NCBI RefSeq assembly: GCF_000463015.1
Contig: NC_022247.1
Coordinates: forward strand, 3,162,001-3,226,000
Direction: 5' to 3'
Source: Variovorax paradoxus B4
GTDB taxonomy: Bacteria > Pseudomonadota > Gammaproteobacteria > Burkholderiales > Burkholderiaceae_C
DNA length: 64,000 bases
The notes below the pieces were generated by a model that worked only from the letters and a program-made list of their open reading frames with translations, was not told the origin of the DNA and ran no database searches. Shown in pieces: positions 55,595-64,000 of this stretch. Every line of letters starts with the position of its first letter. Within the stretch, counting starts at the first letter, position 1. The position numbers and the translations under genes are program-made.

Positions 55595-57517
55595 CTAGGT
55601 CCTCTGCCCCATTTCGACCAGCCGGTTGTCCGGCAGCTCGAAATAATCCGACGCGCGGCCCGCGTTGCGCTGCAGCCAGCCGAAGAGCGCGCGGCGCACG
55701 GGGTTCATGCCGGGCAGGTTCTCCTCCCCCACCGAGGCGCGCGAGACGAAGTAGGAGGTCGTCATCGAATCGATGGCCAGCGTCTTCTGGTAGGCCAGGA
55801 TACGGACGAACTCGGGCACGTCGGGCCGCTCCATGAAGCCGTGGCGCGCCGTCACCATCCAGACGCCGCCCGTCAGCGATTCAGCCTCGATGCGGTGCCG
55901 CGCGTCCACGCGCGGCGTGTCGCAGGCCAGCACCCGCAGCACGATCACCTGCTCGTGCAGCACCTGGTTGTGCTTGAGGTTGTGAAGCAGGGCGTGGGGC
56001 ACGGCGGTCGCATCGGCGTTCAGGAATACGGCCGTGCCGCGCACGCGGTGCGGCATGTTGAGCGCCAGCGATTCGACGAAGGAATCGAGCGGCAGGCTTT
56101 CGGCCGCGGCGGCTTCCAGGCCCAGCCGGCGGCCCTTCGCCCAGGTCGTGAACAGCACCATCACCCCAGCCGCCACCGCGAGCGTGAGCCAGCCGCCCTC
56201 GGCGATCTTGAGGCTGTTGGCCGCCACGAAAGCCAGGTCGACGACAGCAAAAGCCACCACCCCGAGCACCACCGCCACCCTGTTCCAGCGCCAGAGGCCC
56301 CAGGCCACGATGCCGGCCAGCAGCGTGGTGGTCACCATCGTGACCGATACCGCGATGCCGTAGGCCGCCGATAGCGCCCCCGAACTGCGAAAGCCCAGCA
56401 CCAGCAGCAGCACCCCCGTCATCAGCAGCCAGTTGACCACGGGCACGTAGATCTGGCCGATGGCCGAGCTCGAGGTCTGCACCACGCGCATGCGCGGCAG
56501 GTAGCCCATGCGCATGGCCTGGGCTGTGAGGGAAAAGGCGCCCGAAATCACAGCTTGAGATGCGATGACGGTCGCCATGGCGGCGAGCACCACCATCGGC
56601 ACGACGCCCCAGGCAGGAAAGAGCCGGAAGAACGGGTTGTCTATGGCCGCTGGATTCGCCAGCACCAGTGCACCCTGGCCGAAATAGTTCAGCGCCAGCC
56701 CCGGCAGCGCAATGAAGAGCCATGCGAGCCGGATCGCCCGCGCGCCGAAGTGCCCCATGTCGGCGTACAGCGCTTCGCCTCCGGTAAAAGCGAGAAATAC
56801 CGCGCCCAGCACCCCCAGCGACTGGAGCCGGTGCTCGACCAGGAAACCGATGGCCCGGCGCGGATCGAGCGCCGCCAGCACCTGCGGATGCTGCAGTACC
56901 TGCCAGCCCCCTGCGATGGCCAGCACCAGGAACCACAACACCATGACCGGCCCGAACACCTTGCCCACCACGCCGGTCCCCTTGCGCTGCACCGCGAAAA
57001 GCGCGAGCAGGATGAGGATGGTGATCGGAATCACCACGCGCTGCAGCACCGGCGCCTGCACCTCCAGCCCCTCGACCGCCGACAGGACGGAAATGGCAGG
57101 CGTGATGAGGCTGTCGCCATAGAACATGGCCGCGCCGACCAGGCCGAGCACCCCGATGGCGTTCCACACCCAGGGCCGGGTCCGGGGGCCCGCGGCCGCG
57201 CTGCGCGCGAGCGCCTGCAGCGCAAGGATGCCGCCCTCTCCGTCGTGGTCGGCGCGCAGCACGAACACCACGTACTTGAGCGTGACCACGAACATCAGGC
57301 CCCAGAAGATCAGCGAGAGCAGGCCCAGCACCGCATCGGGCGTGAACGCCACGCCGTGCTCGGGGTTCAGCGTTTCCTTGAAGGCGTAGAGCGGCGAGGT
57401 GCCGATGTCGCCGAACACCACCCCCAGCGCCGCGATCATCAGGCCCGGACCCGCCGCATGAGGCGCCTCGCCTGGCGCTGGACTCGGGGCGGCGGGAGCC
57501 GGCGTCGGTGCATTCAT
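55595..57517 (-). CDS. kup: KUP-family potassium uptake transporter
   Basis: A 640-residue K+/H+ symporter with about twelve membrane segments. It has the family opening ALGVVFGDIGTSPLYAFKE, then DHDGEGGILALQAL and GGEALYADMGHFG, and a C-terminal cytoplasmic domain of about 200 residues. It brings in potassium at the inner membrane, often under osmotic or acid stress. The ATG at 57517 (MNAPTPAP) is chosen; a longer frame would run into the divergent hpnC start. Its stop is only 29 nt from the RND promoter. Confidence 0.94.
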   Translation of the reverse strand: MNAPTPAPAAPSPAPGEAPHAAGPGLMIAALGVVFGDIGTSPLYAFKETLNPEHGVAFTPDAVLGLLSLIFWGLMFVVTLKYVVFVLRADHDGEGGILALQALARSAAAGPRTRPWVWNAIGVLGLVGAAMFYGDSLITPAISVLSAVEGLEVQAPVLQRVVIPITILILLALFAVQRKGTGVVGKVFGPVMVLWFLVLAIAGGWQVLQHPQVLAALDPRRAIGFLVEHRLQSLGVLGAVFLAFTGGEALYADMGHFGARAIRLAWLFIALPGLALNYFGQGALVLANPAAIDNPFFRLFPAWGVVPMVVLAAMATVIASQAVISGAFSLTAQAMRMGYLPRMRVVQTSSSAIGQIYVPVVNWLLMTGVLLLVLGFRSSGALSAAYGIAVSVTMVTTTLLAGIVAWGLWRWNRVAVVLGVVAFAVVDLAFVAANSLKIAEGGWLTLAVAAGVMVLFTTWAKGRRLGLEAAAAESLPLDSFVESLALNMPHRVRGTAVFLNADATAVPHALLHNLKHNQVLHEQVIVLRVLACDTPRVDARHRIEAESLTGGVWMVTARHGFMERPDVPEFVRILAYQKTLAIDSMTTSYFVSRASVGEENLPGMNPVRRALFGWLQRNAGRASDYFELPDNRLVEMGQRT

Positions 57518-57585
57518 GAAAAAGAAGTGGGGCGTTGGCGACGCTGCGAGCATAGTCCGCGCCACGCGTCGCGGACAATCGCCGC

Positions 57586-58497
57586 GTGTCTGCACCACCC
57601 CACATTGCCGCGCCGCCGGCGCACTACGAGAATTTCCCAGTGGCCTCCTGGCTGTGCCCGCCGCATCTGCGGCCGCCGATCGCCGCGATCTACCATTTCG
57701 CGCGCACCGCGGACGACATCGCAGACGAAGGCGATGCCTCGCCCGACCAGCGGCTGGCCGACTTGCGCCACTACCGCGAGGAACTCGCAGCCGCGGCGCG
57801 CGGCCAGGTGACGGCCTCCTCGCGCTGGCCGCAGGTGTTCGGCCCCCTCGCCCACAGCATCTCGCAGTTCCAGCTCCCGGAACAGCTGCTCGCCGACCTG
57901 CTGAGCGCCTTCATGCAGGACATCGAGAAGACCCGCGACGGCGCAACCTACGCCGACCGCGCCGAACTGCTCGACTACTGCCGCCGCTCCGCCAACCCGG
58001 TCGGCCGCCTGTTGCTGCATCTGTATGGCGTGAACGATGCGCAGGCGCTGGCGCAAAGCGACGCCATCTGCAGCGCGCTGCAACTCATCAATTTCTGGCA
58101 GGACCCGAGCGTGGACCTGCCGCGCGGCCGCTTCTATCCGCCGCTGGCCGACTGCGCCCGGCGCGGCCTGACGCGCGAGAGCTTCAAGGTCTTCATGCCG
58201 CTGGCCGATGCACCGCCCCCGCAGGAAGCCATCAACCTGATCGCCGTCGAAAGCGCATGGGCGCGGGAGCTGATGGCCCAGGGCGCGCCCCTGGTCCATC
58301 GCCTGCCCGGCCGCACCGGCTGGGAGCTGCGCTTCGTCGTCCAGGGCGGCTTGCGCATTCTCGACAAGATCGAAGACCTGGGCTTCGACACCTTTTCGCA
58401 GCGACCGAAGATCGGCAAGGCCGACGCCCCCCTGCTGGTCTGGCGGGCCCTGCGGATGCGGAGACAATTGCCGCCCATGAAAGCGCCCCTCCGATGA
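57586..58497 (+). CDS. hpnC: Hydroxysqualene synthase HpnC
   Basis: A 303-residue trans-isoprenyl diphosphate synthase of the squalene/phytoene group. The first Asp-rich motif is RTADDIADEGD, the second is NFWQDPSVDLPRGRFY. In the HpnCDE route it converts presqualene diphosphate to hydroxysqualene. The start is GTG at 57586, giving MSAPPHIAAPPAHYENFPVAS. It leads a tightly overlapping operon and diverges from kup. Its stop overlaps the hpnD ATG. Confidence 0.92.
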   Translation: MSAPPHIAAPPAHYENFPVASWLCPPHLRPPIAAIYHFARTADDIADEGDASPDQRLADLRHYREELAAAARGQVTASSRWPQVFGPLAHSISQFQLPEQLLADLLSAFMQDIEKTRDGATYADRAELLDYCRRSANPVGRLLLHLYGVNDAQALAQSDAICSALQLINFWQDPSVDLPRGRFYPPLADCARRGLTRESFKVFMPLADAPPPQEAINLIAVESAWARELMAQGAPLVHRLPGRTGWELRFVVQGGLRILDKIEDLGFDTFSQRPKIGKADAPLLVWRALRMRRQLPPMKAPLR

Positions 58498-59333
58498 CTC
58501 CCGAGCAATACGTACAGGACAAGGCCGCCGCCTCGGGCAGCAGTTTCTATTACGCGTTTCTGTTCCTTCCCAAGCCGCGGCGTGCCGCGATCACCGCGTT
58601 CTATGCCTTCTGCCGCGAGATCGACGACGTGGTCGACGAGGTCAGCGACCCCGGCGTGGCCGCCACCAAGCTCGCCTGGTGGCGCACCGAGGTGGCGCAG
58701 TCCTTCTCCGGCCCGCCACGCCATCCCGTGATGCAGGCGCTGGTGCCGCATGCCGCCGCCTACGGCATCGAGCCCGGCCAGCTCAACGAGGTGATCGACG
58801 GCTGCCAGATGGACCTCGACCAGACCCGCTACCTCGACTTTCCCGGCCTCGCGCGCTACTGCCACCTGGTGGCCGGCGTGGTGGGCGAAGTCGCGGCGCG
58901 CATCTTCGGCCAGACCGATCCGCAGACCACCGCCTATGCGCACAAGCTCGGCCTGGCGCTGCAGCTCACCAACATCATTCGCGACGTCGGCGAGGACGCG
59001 CTGCGCGGCCGCATCTACCTGCCCGTGAACGAGCTGCAGAAATTCGACGTCAAGGCACACGAGATTCTCAACCGCGTGCATTCGGAGCGCTTCGTCGCGC
59101 TCATGAAGTTCCAGGCCGAGCGCGCGCATGCGGCGTACGACGAAGCGATCGCCCTCCTGCCCGCCGCGGACCGCCGCGCACAGAAGCCCGGCCTCATGAT
59201 GGCCAGCATCTACCGCACGCTGCTGCGCGAGATCGAGCGCGACGACTTCCAGGTGCTGAACCAGCGCGTCAGCCTGACGCCGGTGCGCAAGTTCTGGCTG
59301 GCGTGGAAGGTCCAAGCATTGGGGCGCATTTGA
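58494..59333 (+). CDS. hpnD: Presqualene diphosphate synthase HpnD
   Basis: A 279-residue synthase with MTPEQYVQDKAAASGSSFYYAF, the first Asp-rich motif CREIDDVVDEVSD and the second QLTNIIRDVGEDALRGRIYLP. It condenses two farnesyl diphosphates to presqualene diphosphate, the first committed step to squalene and hopanoids. The ATG overlaps the hpnC stop (58494-58497), and the stop overlaps the hpnE TTG start. The length and the GRIYLP motif separate it from HpnC. Confidence 0.93.
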   Translation: MTPEQYVQDKAAASGSSFYYAFLFLPKPRRAAITAFYAFCREIDDVVDEVSDPGVAATKLAWWRTEVAQSFSGPPRHPVMQALVPHAAAYGIEPGQLNEVIDGCQMDLDQTRYLDFPGLARYCHLVAGVVGEVAARIFGQTDPQTTAYAHKLGLALQLTNIIRDVGEDALRGRIYLPVNELQKFDVKAHEILNRVHSERFVALMKFQAERAHAAYDEAIALLPAADRRAQKPGLMMASIYRTLLREIERDDFQVLNQRVSLTPVRKFWLAWKVQALGRI

Positions 59334-60589
59334 GAACAGCCGTCGTCGGCGCCGGCTGGGCCGGGCTTGCCTGCGCCGTCGAAGCCACGCGGCTCGGCCA
59401 TGCCGTGACGCTGTATGAAGCGGCGCACATGGCGGGCGGTCGCGCGCGGCGGGTCGACCACATGCATGGGCTGGTGCTGGACAACGGGCAGCACATCCTG
59501 ATCGGCGCCTACGCCGCGACGCTGAAGCTGATGCACGAGGTGGGCATCGATATCGACCAGGCACTGCTGCGGCTGCCGCTCTCGCTGCGCTTTGCCGATG
59601 GCGGCGGCCTGAAGCTGCCGCGGCTGCCTGCCCCGCTCGATCTGCTGGCCGGCATCTTCACGGCGCGCGGCTGGACGTGGCGCGACAAGTCCTCGCTGCT
59701 GCGCACCGCCGTGCAATGGCGCCTCGCGGGATTCCGCTGCGCCGCCGGCACCACCGTGGCCACGCTCTGCACCGGCCTCACGCCGCGCGTGATGGAAGAG
59801 CTGATCGAGCCGCTGTGCGTGTCCGCGCTCAACACGCCGATCGATCAGTCGAGCGGTGAGGTGTTCCTGCGCGTGCTGCGCGACGCGCTCTTCAGCGGCA
59901 GCGGCGGCGCGGACCTGCTGCTGCCGCGCGTCGATCTGGGCGCGCTCTTTCCCGATGCGGCCCTGGCGTGGCTCGCGCAGCACGACGCGACACTTCGCAT
60001 CGGCACGCGCGTGCACGCCATCTCGCCCGAGGGCGCGGCATGGCGAGTCGACGGCGAGCGCTTCGACCACGTCGTTCTGGCGTGTGCGCCCTGGGACGCG
60101 GCGCGGCTCGTTCGCGCGTCCGGCCTGGCAGCGGACCGCTGGTGCAAAAACACCGAGGCCCTGCGCTTCGAGGCCATTGCCACCGTCTACGTGCGCGGCG
60201 CCTCGCCGCTCGCGGAACCGATGCTGGCGCTGCGCAGCCATCCCGCCACCTCACCGGCGCAATTCGTTTTCGATCGCGGCCACCTCGGCGGACCGGAAGG
60301 CGTGCTGGCGCTGGTGGTGAGCGCGAACGAAACTCCGCGCGAAACGCTGGAGCAACAGGTGCTTGCGCAAGCCGCCGTGCAGCTCGGCCAGACGGCGCTG
60401 CACATCGTGCAGACCGTGATCGAAAAGCGCGCCACCTTCGCCTGCACGCCGGCGCTCGCACGGCCGCCGATGCGCATCGCACCCGGCCTGCACGCCTGCG
60501 GCGACTACACCGAAGGCCCCTACCCTGCCACACTCGAAGGCGCGGTCCTCAGCGGACTGGCCGCCGCCAAAGCATCGACAACGCCATGA
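59330..60589 (+). CDS. hpnE: Hydroxysqualene dehydroxylase HpnE (FAD-dependent)
   Basis: A 419-residue flavoprotein of the amine oxidase/phytoene desaturase fold. The N-terminal FAD motif is TAVVGAGWAGLACAVEA, followed by YEAAHMAGGRARR, and C-terminal GDYTEGPYPATLEGAVLSG contacts FAD. HpnE reduces hydroxysqualene to squalene in the HpnCDE pathway. The start is TTG at 59330, overlapping the hpnD stop as TTGA. No ATG fits the Rossmann N-terminus. Confidence 0.92.
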   Translation: MRTAVVGAGWAGLACAVEATRLGHAVTLYEAAHMAGGRARRVDHMHGLVLDNGQHILIGAYAATLKLMHEVGIDIDQALLRLPLSLRFADGGGLKLPRLPAPLDLLAGIFTARGWTWRDKSSLLRTAVQWRLAGFRCAAGTTVATLCTGLTPRVMEELIEPLCVSALNTPIDQSSGEVFLRVLRDALFSGSGGADLLLPRVDLGALFPDAALAWLAQHDATLRIGTRVHAISPEGAAWRVDGERFDHVVLACAPWDAARLVRASGLAADRWCKNTEALRFEAIATVYVRGASPLAEPMLALRSHPATSPAQFVFDRGHLGGPEGVLALVVSANETPRETLEQQVLAQAAVQLGQTALHIVQTVIEKRATFACTPALARPPMRIAPGLHACGDYTEGPYPATLEGAVLSGLAAAKASTTP

Positions 60590-60888
60590 CCGAACTGCGC
60601 TACCTGGATTTCGACTACAGCGAAGACACCGAGGGCCACGGCACCTTCGATGCCATGGCCTCGACCGTGCCTACAAGAACACACGAAGTGCTTGCCGAGA
60701 TCGCACAGGTGCTGGCCTGGGCGGATGCCGCCTATCCCGACGCGCGCGGCGCGCTCGACGAGGGGGCGGCCTGGGACTTCGACCTGCAGCAGACCCGCGA
60801 AGCGCCGGAGCTGGACACGGTAAGCTTCTCGCTCAGCGGCACGGAAGACTTCTGCGCCGCGCTGCGCGAGCGGTTCAGCCTGGACTGA
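60586..60888 (+). CDS. Small conserved-looking protein of unknown function
   Basis: A 100-residue acidic protein without signal or membrane segments: TELRYLDFDYSEDTEGHGTFDAMAS, then a helix and a C-terminal strand-helix unit (TVSFSLSGTEDFCAALRERF). The ATG overlaps the hpnE stop (60586-60589), so it is translationally coupled to squalene synthesis. I do not recognise the family. Its position suggests, but does not prove, a role tied to the Hpn enzymes. Confidence 0.75.
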   Translation: MTELRYLDFDYSEDTEGHGTFDAMASTVPTRTHEVLAEIAQVLAWADAAYPDARGALDEGAAWDFDLQQTREAPELDTVSFSLSGTEDFCAALRERFSLD

Positions 60889-60916
60889 CGTCCCCTCTGT
60901 TCATACGGAAAGAACC

Positions 60917-61222
60917 ATGGTCACCTGCTACCTCCGCTACATCGTCGATCCCTACAAGCTCAAGGAATTCGAGCATTACGGCAAGCTGTGGATCCCGCTG
61001 GTCGAGAAATTCGGCGGCCAGCACCACGGCTACTTCCTGCCGTCGGAAGGCGCCAACAACGTGGCGCTGGCGATGTTCAGCTTTCCCAGCCTGGCCGCGT
61101 ACGAGCGGTACCGCGCCGATTCGATGCAGGACGCCGAATGCCAGGCCGCCTTCAGGTACGCCGAGGACACCCGGTGCATCCTGAGCTACGAGCGCAGCTT
61201 CTTCAGGCCGGTCTTTTCATAG
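60917..61222 (+). CDS. NIPSNAP-family protein
   Basis: A 101-residue ferredoxin-like dimeric alpha/beta-barrel protein. YLRYIVDPYKLKEFEHYGKLWIPLVEKFGGQHHGYFLPSEG matches the NIPSNAP domain. Function is unclear in bacteria; related folds bind small hydrophobic or heme ligands. A GGAAAG site precedes the ATG. It follows the hpn unit by 28 nt and may be cotranscribed. It converges with the HAD gene, 9 nt between stops. Confidence 0.87.
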   Translation: MVTCYLRYIVDPYKLKEFEHYGKLWIPLVEKFGGQHHGYFLPSEGANNVALAMFSFPSLAAYERYRADSMQDAECQAAFRYAEDTRCILSYERSFFRPVFS

Positions 61223-61231
61223 CACCGGCGT

Positions 61232-61963
61232 TCAGGCGCCGAGCGCCATGCACAGGGCGTGCAGGTTCGGCACGATCAGCTGCGGCCGCGCGCCGTGCAC
61301 CCATGGGCGCTCGTCGCGCACCAGCCAGGCTGCCTGCATGCCGGCGCTGAGTGCGCCGACCACGTCGAGCTCCGCGTCGTCGCCCACGTGCAGCACGTCC
61401 TTCGGCAGCAGGCCGACCGACGCGGCCGCGGCACGGAAGATCGGCGCATGCGGCTTGCCGCTGCCGAAGGCGCGCGCGTTGAACGCAGTGCGGAACCATC
61501 GGCCGACGCCGGTCTGGTGGATGTCCGCATTGCCGTTCGAAACCGCCACCAGCGGATAACGTTCGCTGAGCCACTTGAGGGCCGGCAGCGCGTCTTCGTA
61601 GAGCGTCACGCGCTGGCGTTCGGCAAAGAAGGCGTCGAAGGCCGGATCGGCCAGCGCCGGGTCTTCGCCCGCGTGCTTCAGTGCCGCACGGATCGACTCG
61701 CGGCGCAGCGCGCTCAGGTCGTGCGCCAGGTCGGAGCGCTCCTTGGCGGTGGCTTCGCGAAGCTCGCGCAGGACGCCCGGCGTCAACAGCAGCGACGCGG
61801 TCTTCGGTGCCTCGCGCAGCAGCCATTCCTGCAGCACGGTCTCGGCACGCTCGATGGTCGGCCAGATCGGCCAGAGGGTGTCGTCCAGGTCGAGCGAGAT
61901 CGCCGAGATGCGCTTGATATCGAGGGGCTCGGCGCCCGCCGGCGCCGTGGAAACGGAGGTCAT
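61232..61963 (-). CDS. HAD-superfamily hydrolase (phosphatase-like)
   Basis: A 243-residue HAD hydrolase with motif [11 protein letters not shown] (nucleophile and acid Asp), motif II VAVSNGN, motif III Lys in [11 protein letters not shown] and motif [11 protein letters not shown]. The cap domain (about 30-115) is the helical C1 type. It likely hydrolyses a phosphate ester or haloacid-like substrate; which is unknown. The ATG at 61963 faces the divergent hemH start only 15 nt away. The frame extends further upstream inside hemH and is rejected. Confidence 0.88.
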   Translation of the reverse strand: MTSVSTAPAGAEPLDIKRISAISLDLDDTLWPIWPTIERAETVLQEWLLREAPKTASLLLTPGVLRELREATAKERSDLAHDLSALRRESIRAALKHAGEDPALADPAFDAFFAERQRVTLYEDALPALKWLSERYPLVAVSNGNADIHQTGVGRWFRTAFNARAFGSGKPHAPIFRAAAASVGLLPKDVLHVGDDAELDVVGALSAGMQAAWLVRDERPWVHGARPQLIVPNLHALCMALGA

Positions 61964-61978
61964 GCCCGAGAATATCGC

Positions 61979-63043
61979 ATGCCTCAAGACCATGGGAACC
62001 ACGGTTCCATCGCCCCCGGACGCGCCATCGAACGCACCGCCATCCTCTGGTGCAACCTGGGCTCGCCGGACGCCCCCACCGCAGCCGCCGTGCGGCCCTA
62101 CCTGGCGGAGTTTCTCGGCGACCCGCGCGTGGTCGAGATTCCCAGGCTGATCTGGGCCTTGATCCTGCACGGCATCATCCTGCGCGTGCGGCCCGCCAAG
62201 TCGGCCGCCAAGTACGCGAGCATCTGGATGGCCGAGGGTTCGCCGCTGAAGGTGTGGACCCGCAAGCAGGCCACGCTGCTCGCCGGCTGGCTCGGCGAGC
62301 GCGGCCACCGCCTGACGGTGCACGACGCCATGCGCTACGCCAGTCCGTCGATCGCTTCGCGCCTGGATGCGCTGCAGGCCGAAGGCGCAACGCGGGTGCT
62401 GGTGCTGCAGGCCTATCCGCAGTATTCGGCCACCACCACGGCCAGCGTGATCGACGCGGTGAGCGACTGGAGCCGCCGCCAGCGCCGCATTCCGGAGTTC
62501 CGCTTCGTCAACCAGTACCACGACGATCCCGCCTACATCGAGGCGCTGGCGCTCGGTATCGAAGCGCACTGGAAGCGCGAGGGCCGCGGCGAGGTGCTGC
62601 TGATGAGCTTCCACGGCATTCCGGTGCGCAACATCGCGCTCGGCGATCCGTACCAGGCCCAGTGCCTGGAAACCGCGCGCCTGCTCGCGGCGCGGCTCGG
62701 CCTTTCAGCCGCACAGCACCGCGTCACCTTCCAGTCGCGTTTCGGCCGCGCCAAATGGCTCGAGCCCTACACCGAACCGACCCTGCGCGAACTCGGCGCG
62801 AGCGGCGTGAAGCGGATCGACGTGGTGTGCCCGGGCTTTCCGGCCGACTGCCTGGAGACGCTGGAAGAAATTGCCATGGAAGGCCGCGAAGCCTTCATGC
62901 ATGCAGGCGGCGAGGCCTTCAGCTACATCCCCTGCCTCAACGACAGCCCGGCGTGGATCACTGCGCTGACGGGCATTGCCGAGCGCAACCTGGCGGGCTG
63001 GCCCACCCGGCCCGCCGCCGGCACTCAGAACTTGCCCAGATAG
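61979..63043 (+). CDS. hemH: Ferrochelatase
   Basis: A 354-residue enzyme with the family regions [37 protein letters not shown] (metal-binding His) and [21 protein letters not shown]. It inserts Fe2+ into protoporphyrin IX, the last step of heme synthesis, at the membrane. The ATG at 61979 gives a short leader before the conserved start. It supplies heme that aldoxime dehydratase and cytochrome c need, though they are not linked genetically. The last 19 nt overlap the convergent DUF1993 gene. Confidence 0.95.
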   Translation: MPQDHGNHGSIAPGRAIERTAILWCNLGSPDAPTAAAVRPYLAEFLGDPRVVEIPRLIWALILHGIILRVRPAKSAAKYASIWMAEGSPLKVWTRKQATLLAGWLGERGHRLTVHDAMRYASPSIASRLDALQAEGATRVLVLQAYPQYSATTTASVIDAVSDWSRRQRRIPEFRFVNQYHDDPAYIEALALGIEAHWKREGRGEVLLMSFHGIPVRNIALGDPYQAQCLETARLLAARLGLSAAQHRVTFQSRFGRAKWLEPYTEPTLRELGASGVKRIDVVCPGFPADCLETLEEIAMEGREAFMHAGGEAFSYIPCLNDSPAWITALTGIAERNLAGWPTRPAAGTQNLPR

Positions 63044-63531
63044 TCCATCTTGCCGATGGGCATGCCCTTGTGGCGCAGCACGTCGTAGGCCGTGGTCACA
63101 TGGAAGAAGAAGTTGGGCAGCGCGAACTGGAGCAGGTAGCGCTGCGCGGTGAAATGCGCCTCGCCCTCGCGTGCCTTGATGGTCACGGGGCGTTCCTCCT
63201 GGCCGTCGATCAGCGTGCGGTCCACGGTCGCGAGGAAATCCTGCGTCTTCGCGATGCGGGCCAGCAGCTCGTCATAGGTCTTTTCCTCGTCGGGAAAACT
63301 CGGCGCCGTGATGCCCGCGATGCGCGCCACGCTGAGCTTCGAAGCGTCGCTCGCGCGCTGGATCTGGCCGGCCAGCGTGAGCATGTCCGGTGCGAGCCTC
63401 GCGTCCACCAGCGTTGCCGGATCGATGTCGTTGGCCCTGGCGTGCGCCAGGCTCTTCTCGAGCAGGTGGGTGAGCTGGCCGAGTCCGCGGGAGAAGACCG
63501 GCACGGAGAGGTCGTACATCGAAAGCGCCAT
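63025..63531 (-). CDS. DUF1993 domain-containing protein
   Basis: A 168-residue protein starting [31 protein letters not shown], with [21 protein letters not shown], and a C-terminal [29 protein letters not shown]. These match DUF1993, a DinB-like four-helix family of unknown function. The His residues near residues 125 and 143 could bind metal. The 3' end overlaps hemH convergently by 19 nt. Confidence 0.9.
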   Translation of the reverse strand: MALSMYDLSVPVFSRGLGQLTHLLEKSLAHARANDIDPATLVDARLAPDMLTLAGQIQRASDASKLSVARIAGITAPSFPDEEKTYDELLARIAKTQDFLATVDRTLIDGQEERPVTIKAREGEAHFTAQRYLLQFALPNFFFHVTTAYDVLRHKGMPIGKMDYLGKF

Positions 63532-63583
63532 GGCGTTAATCCTTGTGGTTGGAATCGGCGGCGATTGTCTCGCCGACGCGCCG

Positions 63584-64000
63584 CTAGCGACCGGCGGCCC
63601 GGATAAACCCTTCGATCAGCTCCAGTTGTTCCGGCACGTTGAGCGCAGGTGCGTGGCCGCACCCCTGGATTTCGACCACCTTCAGCAACCCGGCGGCGCC
63701 CGGCCCCCGCTGCTGCATCTCCTGTGTCACCTCGGGCAGCACCAGGTCCGACTCGGCGCCGCGCAGGCACAGCACCGGCGCCTCGATCACGTCGTAGTGC
63801 GGCCAGATCAGGTAGTCGTTGTCGTGCGCGCTGAACTGGCGGACCATCGCCGGGTCGTAATGCGGCGTCACGCGGCCGTCGGGCAGGCGGCGCGTGGAGC
63901 TTTCGGTCAGCCGGCGCCACTGCGCATCGCTGAGCCAGCCATAGGGCTTGTAGACCGTGCGGAAGAACGCCTCCAGCTCGACCACCGTGCCGAACGCGGG
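63584..64000 (-). CDS. Alpha/beta hydrolase, C-terminal part (runs off window)
   Basis: The visible 138 residues are the C-terminal half of an alpha/beta hydrolase. They contain YDVIEAPVLCLRGAESDLVLPEV (the strand bearing the catalytic Asp) and IQGCGHAPALNVPEQLELIEGFI (catalytic His in GCGHAP). The nucleophile elbow lies beyond the window edge. It probably hydrolyses an ester or similar bond; substrate is unknown. A GTG inside the fragment is not the true start, since the frame is open to the edge. It lies 52 nt upstream of the DUF1993 gene. Confidence 0.88.
   Translation of the reverse strand, partial: PAFGTVVELEAFFRTVYKPYGWLSDAQWRRLTESSTRRLPDGRVTPHYDPAMVRQFSAHDNDYLIWPHYDVIEAPVLCLRGAESDLVLPEVTQEMQQRGPGAAGLLKVVEIQGCGHAPALNVPEQLELIEGFIRAAGR

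Noticed and set aside
61964..62614. Longer start for the HAD hydrolase
   Set aside because: It would lie inside hemH on the other strand. The HAD fold begins just after 61963.

Overview
The window is a GC-rich, gene-dense stretch of ordinary bacterial chromosome. Gene content and order (zapA followed by 6S RNA, tig-clpP-clpX-lon, hpnCDE, aldoxime dehydratase with nitrilase, a riboswitch-led B12 operon, many LysR regulators and one Bug-type binding protein) suggest a betaproteobacterium of the Comamonadaceae, most likely close to Variovorax. That placement rests on recognising families and gene order, not on a database search. No insertion sequence, prophage, integrase, CRISPR array or rRNA was seen.

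Region 1-9.9 kb (minus strand) is one long cobalamin unit. A promoter and an AdoCbl-type riboswitch (9663-9883) precede btuB, cobB/cbiA, cobU, btuF, btuC, btuD, cobO, cbiB and cobC, mostly joined by short stop/start overlaps, followed by lrgA and the start of lrgB. Together these encode outer- and inner-membrane B12 uptake plus the late steps of cobamide synthesis or salvage. Region 9.9-12.1 kb (plus) holds a ZapB-like small protein, zapA, 6S RNA with its terminator, a TauE/SafE exporter and a universal stress protein with a leaderless-type promoter.

Region 12.1-17.2 kb is an aldoxime-nitrile module (AraC regulator divergent from nitrilase and heme aldoxime dehydratase), then a beta-lactamase-fold serine hydrolase. 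Region 17.2-22.1 kb (minus) is a malonate module: GntR regulator with a palindromic operator, malonyl-CoA decarboxylase, an orphan Bug solute-binding protein and malonyl-CoA synthetase. Region 22.1-35.2 kb is housekeeping and regulatory: lgt, a small membrane protein, an SDR, three LysR regulators, ilvD, a cytochrome c, acsA, a TIGR00645-type membrane protein, an NmrA-like protein and fumC.

Region 35.3-44.4 kb starts with a consensus sigma70 promoter and a roughly 380-nt leader full of hairpins that I cannot assign to a known RNA family. It precedes a proVWX-type betaine/proline transporter, followed by class I fumarase, murI, a secreted unknown, a UMF1-type MFS protein and a conserved protein with a Gly/His tail. 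Region 44.4-51.0 kb is the protein quality-control block tig-clpP-clpX-lon with tRNA-Leu(UAG) upstream and tRNA-Gly, tRNA-Cys and tRNA-Leu(UAA) downstream.

Region 51.1-57.5 kb has an RND efflux pair under a promoter overlapped by a TetR-like operator, and a Kup potassium transporter. Region 57.6-64 kb has hpnCDE (squalene from farnesyl diphosphate) coupled to a small unknown gene, a NIPSNAP-like protein, a HAD hydrolase divergent from hemH, a DUF1993 protein and a truncated alpha/beta hydrolase. I found no convincing wholly new system. The best candidates for novelty are the structured proVWX leader and several unassigned operators.
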